DNA of 17,433 nucleotides from DAISJM01 sp036821485 (GTDB taxonomy: Bacteria; Verrucomicrobiota; Kiritimatiellia; CAIQIC01; JAGNIJ01). Location of the stretch: the NCBI GenBank assembly GCA_036821485.1, contig DAISJM010000057.1, positions 1 through 17,433 on the forward strand, written 5' to 3'. The position numbers were made by a program, and so were the translations under genes. Below, piece after piece: positions 13,652-17,433 of the stretch (position 1 is its first letter; every line of letters begins with the position of its first letter). Below the pieces are notes generated by a model. It worked only from the letters and a program-made list of their open reading frames with translations, searched no databases and was not told the DNA's origin.

Positions 13652-15142
13652 TCAAAGGGTTTCCGATCTTCGCAGCCAGAAGGTGTAGGGCGGCAGGCCG
13701 GGTTCGATTTCGACAAAATCGCTGACCAGCGTGCCGTGGAATGTGTGGAGAATGCTGCGGCTGACCGGGTCGGTTCCAAAATCGCGGTCCTGAATGCCGG
13801 GCCATTCGGAATCATACTCCACCAACTGCATGGTTGGATCCTTCAGCGCCTTCTCCAACAGGCCAGGGCGGCCACCGAGCGCATACGTCTCCTGCACGTC
13901 CAGCTTGAGGAAGGGGATGTTCGGGTAGCGATGAGACAACCAGTACAGGAGCGTGCTGTGTTTGAAGAAGAGGGCGTGTTGATTGGGTCCGACGCGGTCA
14001 CGGATGAACCGGGCGCTTTCCGTCTCGTAACGGAAATTGCGGAATGTGGTCAGGCGGTTCAAGGCGTTCGGGTTGTAAATCAGGATGCTGGCGACTGCGA
14101 GCGCGCCGATGCCGAGCATCGCGAACGTCAGGGTCCGGAGGCGTTGACGAAAGTTGGCATCGAGATACATGCCCGCCAGGACGCCGCCGATAAAGATGGA
14201 GCAGAAGGCGACGCCGGGGAATGCGTAGTGCGACGCCTGCTGCTTCAGCAAGGCGAGGAAGGAAGCGAGGCCCATCGCAAGTGCCAGCCGGTTCGTGGGC
14301 CCTGCATACACGCGCCAGCGAATGTCCGCGCGGAGCGATGCGATGAGGGCCGCACCGAAAAGAACGATGAACCAGGAGAGCTTCGCCAGCAACTTGCCGA
14401 GGTAGAAGATATCGGCGGGCCTTCTCAGAAGAGGGAAGAAATACGTCCACTGGATGTGATCAAAGAGGCGATCGGTCACGCCGAAGTACACCATGGGAAT
14501 AACCAGTGCCGTGCCAAAGCCAGCGGAGAGAAAAGCGACCTCGATGATCCTCCTGCCGAGCGCAAGGTAGCCGTCCGGAATCCGTCGCACCAGCAGGAAG
14601 AACGCCACGCCGATAAAGTAGAAGGCGGCGACACTTTTGAAGGCAAAGCCAATTCCGAGCCAAAGACCAGCACCATAGAGCTGTGCGCTGGTGATGTTGT
14701 CGTTCTTGGTGAGGAGGTAGAAGGCGGCAAGCCCGCTGAGGAAGACGAGACTTTCTGGCTCCAGATAGTTCATCTCCGTGAACATGGCGCACAGGCCCAC
14801 GAGCGCTGCGCTCGCAAGCGCGCTCAGGCGGCCGAACTGGCGCGCGGTGACCAGAAAAGTCCCGGTCACCATGAGGATGAAGAGGGACGTGATCAGGGTG
14901 GTGATCCCCAGGTGGTTGGCGACGTTACCGAGGGAGAGATACCCGGCGACCAAGGTGTAGAGCCCCCACGATTTGGAGGGGATGAAGTCGTAGAAGCTAT
15001 AGCCCTCGATCAAGGATCGCCCGATCACGAGGTACTCCAGTGCGTCATAGCCGTAGCCGGAGTTGTGGCAGAAGACAAAGAACACCGCTGCTGCACAGAA
15101 CAGCAACAGAAGGAGCAACAAGGACTTTTGAAGGGAGTTCAA
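13652..15142 (-). CDS. GT-C membrane glycosyltransferase (GT39-like)
   Basis: This is a multi-spanning integral membrane protein of 496 residues. A very hydrophobic first helix (SLLLLLLLFCAAAVFFVF, about 7-24) is followed by GYGYDALEYLVIGRSLIEG (29-47), where Asp33 and Glu36 are candidate acidic residues of the GT-C first loop. PSKSWGLYTLVAGY (55-68) and YLEPESLVFLSGLAAFYLL follow, typical of dolichyl-phosphate-mannose-transferase-like proteins. The C-terminal 120 residues are soluble. TTG 15142 is preferred over TTG 15160 because AAAGGAGG (15147-15154) lies between them and can only serve the downstream codon. It adjoins a second GT-C gene of similar size but visibly different sequence. Donor and acceptor are unknown. 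Confidence 0.85.
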   Translation of the reverse strand: MNSLQKSLLLLLLLFCAAAVFFVFCHNSGYGYDALEYLVIGRSLIEGYSFYDFIPSKSWGLYTLVAGYLSLGNVANHLGITTLITSLFILMVTGTFLVTARQFGRLSALASAALVGLCAMFTEMNYLEPESLVFLSGLAAFYLLTKNDNITSAQLYGAGLWLGIGFAFKSVAAFYFIGVAFFLLVRRIPDGYLALGRRIIEVAFLSAGFGTALVIPMVYFGVTDRLFDHIQWTYFFPLLRRPADIFYLGKLLAKLSWFIVLFGAALIASLRADIRWRVYAGPTNRLALAMGLASFLALLKQQASHYAFPGVAFCSIFIGGVLAGMYLDANFRQRLRTLTFAMLGIGALAVASILIYNPNALNRLTTFRNFRYETESARFIRDRVGPNQHALFFKHSTLLYWLSHRYPNIPFLKLDVQETYALGGRPGLLEKALKDPTMQLVEYDSEWPGIQDRDFGTDPVSRSILHTFHGTLVSDFVEIEPGLPPYTFWLRRSETL

Positions 15143-15146
15143 CCTT

Positions 15147-15154
15147 CCTCCTTT
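15147..15154 (-). promoter_or_regulatory. Strong Shine-Dalgarno fixing the start of the first GT-C gene
   Basis: AAAGGAGG on the minus strand ends 4 nt before TTG 15142. The longer frame beginning at TTG 15160 would place this motif in codons 3-5, so it cannot direct that start. Confidence 0.65.
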
Positions 15155-15169
15155 CGACAACCAACGCCC

Positions 15170-15197
15170 ATCATACCCGATTCATCGCTCAGGACAA
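15170..15197 (-). promoter_or_regulatory. Promoter candidate for the GT-C/methyltransferase genes
   Basis: On the minus strand TTGTCC (15197-15192) and TATGAT (15175-15170) have a 16-bp spacer. The -10 matches 5 of 6 and the -35 matches 4 of 6. The start point near 15163 gives a leader of about 20 nt to the TTG at 15142. It lies in the 86-bp gap after the GT2 gene, the largest gap of the minus-strand cluster. Confidence 0.42.
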
Positions 15198-15228
15198 CGT
15201 CATGAATGAGGGGATCGCCGGCTGTGCA

Positions 15229-16080
15229 TCAGTCGCGGCTTTGCCGAATTGATTCAGCCAGTTTGGCTGTGATCCGGACTTCGTGGCCAAATCTCAGCAT
15301 GGCAAATGTGAAGCCGGGTTTTCCATCGAGGAATCCCCGCCGCCAAATGTAGATGTAGAAGAAGCGGAGCCAAGGGCGGAAAGGGGTTCGTGCCGCCAGT
15401 CGTTTGAGGCCACGACGGCGAATGACCGGATCCGGCGAGAAGAGATCGCGCATAGCGAGGGGTTCGGAGCGCAGTCGGAAGATCAGTTCCGCCTCGTTGG
15501 CTGCATAGATCTCATGACGCGCCTTCCAGTGTTCAACGCCCTTGCTGAATCCAAAATGGTCGTAAGGTTCCCGAAGATAGCCGAGGGGTGCGCTCGAGAC
15601 TTCACGCTGGCCGTGGCCTTCCTTGCGAAAGCGAACCTGCCCCCGTTTCAGCAATCGCAATTGCCACGAGGGATACAGGGTACAGTGTTTGATCCAGCGG
15701 CCCATGAAGAAGTTGCGGCAGGTGAGAAAGAACCCGGCCTTGTCGCCCGGGTCGGCGATGGCTGCGGAGATGGCCTTGGCGCAGGCGGGGGTGATCCTCT
15801 CATCCGCGTCCACAAAGAGAATCCAATCGTTGCGCGGCGCGGTATGGTCGAGGGCCCAATTGCGCTGATCGCCGAAGTCCGTGAAGGGGTGCTGCAATAT
15901 CCGGACATCGGGACGGGCGGTCTGCGCGATTGCGACTGTCCGATCGGTACTGTGGGAGTCCACGATGACGACCTCATCAGCCCATGCCAGCGACCGAAGG
16001 CATGGCTCGATGTTGATCTCCTCGTCGCGCGTGAGGACGATTGCTGTGACGCGGCATCGGTTGGGTGTGGGTTCAGTCAT
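15229..16080 (-). CDS. Glycosyltransferase family 2, WaaE/KdtX-like
   Basis: This is a 283-residue GT-A inverting glycosyltransferase. It opens with VTAIVLTRDEEINIEPCLRS (11-30), then VIVDSHSTDRT (38-48), GDQRNWAL (70-77) and the metal-binding FVDADERITP (89-98). The second half has KEGHGQRE (153-160), HFGFSKGVEHW (175-185) and a closing FYIYIWRRGFLDGKPGF pattern (241-257), which is the signature of the LPS-core beta-1,4-glucosyltransferase (WaaE/KdtX) group. It acts at the cytoplasmic face of the membrane. AAAGG overlapping the stop of the upstream GT4 gene is 7 nt before the ATG, so the two genes are one transcription unit with a 10-nt gap. The sugar donor is not certain; UDP-glucose is typical in characterised relatives. 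Confidence 0.92.
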   Translation of the reverse strand: MTEPTPNRCRVTAIVLTRDEEINIEPCLRSLAWADEVVIVDSHSTDRTVAIAQTARPDVRILQHPFTDFGDQRNWALDHTAPRNDWILFVDADERITPACAKAISAAIADPGDKAGFFLTCRNFFMGRWIKHCTLYPSWQLRLLKRGQVRFRKEGHGQREVSSAPLGYLREPYDHFGFSKGVEHWKARHEIYAANEAELIFRLRSEPLAMRDLFSPDPVIRRRGLKRLAARTPFRPWLRFFYIYIWRRGFLDGKPGFTFAMLRFGHEVRITAKLAESIRQSRD

Positions 16081-16090
16081 GCAGTGGCCT

Positions 16091-17254
16091 TTATGGACCC
16101 GAAACGCCGAGACCCTTCAGGACGGTCAAAAGATTCGCAACGGCCTTGCTGCTTTGGAACCGCTGTTCGAAGCAACGGCGTGCGTGATCATGATGGCGGT
16201 GTGTTGTCTCGCGGTCGGTACTCAGCCACTGTTGCAGGAGGCCGGCAAAGGATGCCGTGTCTGGTTCTCCGATAAAGCCCGCCCCGTCGGCCTCGATTTC
16301 GCGCCAGATGTTGATGCGCCGCGAAATCATGACCGGCACACCGCAAGCGAGTGCTTCCACAACCGCGATTCCAAAGTTCTCCTGATGGGAGGGCAGTACA
16401 AAGAGATCGGAGGCTCTGAACGCGCCCCACTTGAGGTCTCCCGCCAACATCCCTGTCCAGGTCACATGCTCTGCGACGCCGAGGTGTTGGGCCATACGTT
16501 CCAAGTCGCCGCGCCAGCCGATGGAATCCGGTCCGGCCATGACGAGGTGAAGATCGGGTCGATCCTGTGCGATGGTGGCGAAGGCCTTGAGCAGGATATC
16601 GCACCCCTTCTTGGGATGCAGGCGACTGAGGAACAGGATGAGGCGTTTTCCACGGAGTCGCGGATAGGTTTCAAAGAACAGATTGCGCTGGACGCCTGGT
16701 TCTCCCGGCGGATTGCCGATACAGTAGGGAACGATGGCGGAGCGGTAGGTGGCCGGGGAGAACGACTTCTCTGCAAGCCGCTTCTCCTCCTCGCACGTGA
16801 AGAAGAGGGCCCGGGCATCCTGCACGACACGCCGTTCCACCAAGCGCCAGACCACCTGTTTCTGAAGATGCTTCCATGGGAAGAGACTGCGAAACGCAGG
16901 GTCGAGCATGCCGTGGGTGTAGATGAAGTAGGGGGTGGGGCTGCCGCGGAGCGCCCGCCACGCACCGGAACTCGGGAAGAGCCAGATGCCGTGAACCAAT
17001 ACACAATCATACTGCGATGCGTGAGCCCTCAGCCAGGGGATGTAGCGGCTTGTGTACCGATACTTCGAGTGAGCTGGTCCGACGGGATGGGTTGTGATGG
17101 GCAATGTGGCGAGCCACGGCGAGAGGGGTGCGTCGAGGCACACGATCTCGGAATCGTGCCCAAGATGTTTCAAGGCGGTGTGAGCTTGGAGGATGGACTC
17201 GATCGGCCCGCCGCCGGCGGGATTCGCGCAATTAATGGCGTTCAGAATCTTCAT
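16091..17254 (-). CDS. Glycosyltransferase family 4
   Basis: This is a 387-residue GT-B glycosyltransferase. The N-terminal domain has the glycine-rich NPAGGGPIES (11-20) used for binding near the donor. The C-terminal domain begins near ILFLSRLHPKKGCDILL (206-222) and contains PSHQENFGIAVVEALACGVPV (288-308), the EX7E motif with Glu292 and Glu300. No signal peptide or membrane helix is seen. The ATG overlaps the stop of the preceding glycosyltransferase by 4 nt (ATGA), so expression is probably coupled. Residues and context place it in cell-surface glycan assembly, but the sugar transferred cannot be read from the sequence. Confidence 0.92.
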   Translation of the reverse strand: MKILNAINCANPAGGGPIESILQAHTALKHLGHDSEIVCLDAPLSPWLATLPITTHPVGPAHSKYRYTSRYIPWLRAHASQYDCVLVHGIWLFPSSGAWRALRGSPTPYFIYTHGMLDPAFRSLFPWKHLQKQVVWRLVERRVVQDARALFFTCEEEKRLAEKSFSPATYRSAIVPYCIGNPPGEPGVQRNLFFETYPRLRGKRLILFLSRLHPKKGCDILLKAFATIAQDRPDLHLVMAGPDSIGWRGDLERMAQHLGVAEHVTWTGMLAGDLKWGAFRASDLFVLPSHQENFGIAVVEALACGVPVMISRRINIWREIEADGAGFIGEPDTASFAGLLQQWLSTDRETTHRHHDHARRCFEQRFQSSKAVANLLTVLKGLGVSGP

Positions 17255-17433
17255 TGCGTTGCCGATGCCAATATCTTGTCGATGGCCGCCGTGAGGATGT
17301 CAATACCCGCCTGAAGTGCATATCTACGGCCGACCTCGCGGGAGCGATCACCAAAGCGCCGGATATCCTCGGGGCAATCCAGAAAATGCATCATACAGGC
17401 TGCAAGCTTCCCGGCGTCATCGCGATCAACGAC
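17251..17433 (-). CDS. C-terminal fragment of a glycosyltransferase (probably family 4)
   Basis: This is the last 60 residues of a gene that begins right of the window. It reads DDAGKLAACMMHFLDCPEDIR, then FGDRSREVGRRYAL, which is the common C-terminal helix pair of GT4 enzymes (DA-x-KLA, later R-x-RSREV-x-xRY). The TGA at 17253-17251 overlaps the next ATG by 4 nt. Family assignment rests on this short tail only. Confidence 0.7.
   Translation of the reverse strand, partial: VVDRDDAGKLAACMMHFLDCPEDIRRFGDRSREVGRRYALQAGIDILTAAIDKILASATQ

Noticed and set aside
13559..15205. 548-codon open frame on the + strand
   Set aside because: It is antisense to a clear GT-C membrane protein. Its translation is a charged, low-hydrophobicity mixture with no motif, as expected from GC-biased codons read backwards.
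15881..17314. 477-codon open frame on the + strand
   Set aside because: It covers the GT4 and GT2 genes in antisense. It has no initiation signal and no family motif.

Overview
The window reads as a bacterial chromosome segment of moderately high GC. It has Shine-Dalgarno-led genes, a sigma70-like promoter vocabulary and a CCA-encoding tRNA gene. The phosphohexomutase with a GGESNGG sugar loop, the 316-residue class II aldolase and GAGATT-type microrepeats would fit a PVC-superphylum bacterium (Kiritimatiellota/Verrucomicrobiota/Planctomycetota). That placement is an impression from protein style, not a computed result.

Left part (1-3026, + strand, housekeeping): the C-terminal end of one phosphohexomutase, possibly broken by a frameshift, is followed by a complete second phosphohexomutase (probably GlmM type, making GlcN-1-P for UDP-GlcNAc). 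Next come a promoter and a tRNA-Ala(CGC) gene, a 230-bp intergenic stretch with a hairpin and two copies of a 48-bp direct repeat, and a class II fructose-bisphosphate aldolase that ends in a strong hairpin terminator.

Middle (3040-4200, + strand): a stand-alone PF14907-type nucleotidyltransferase-fold protein, tail to tail with the large minus-strand cluster.

Right part (4212-17433, - strand): a surface-polysaccharide or O-antigen-type biosynthesis cluster, tightly packed and read right to left. It holds a partial GT4, a GT4, a WaaE/KdtX-like GT2, two multi-spanning GT-C (GT39-like) transferases and two SAM methyltransferases. A four-gene cassette follows: a 711-residue fusion of a zinc-ADH-like domain with a Gfo/Idh/MocA domain, a heparinase II/III-family protein without a visible signal peptide, a WbuB-like GT4, and non-hydrolysing UDP-GlcNAc 2-epimerase (WecB). 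Many junctions are 4-nt ATGA/GTGA overlaps, implying translational coupling. Two internal promoter candidates split the cluster; the one before the cassette is near consensus (TTGACA, 17-bp spacer, AATAAT), and its -35 box contains the stop codon of the preceding gene.

The genes connect through amino sugars. GlmM feeds UDP-GlcNAc, WecB converts it to UDP-ManNAc, GT4/GT2 enzymes build a glycan, GT-C enzymes use lipid-linked donors across the membrane, and methyltransferases may cap or modify it. The fusion oxidoreductase plus heparinase-like pair is the least understood element and the best candidate for new biochemistry. I found no CRISPR array, insertion sequence, phage genes or toxin-antitoxin pair.
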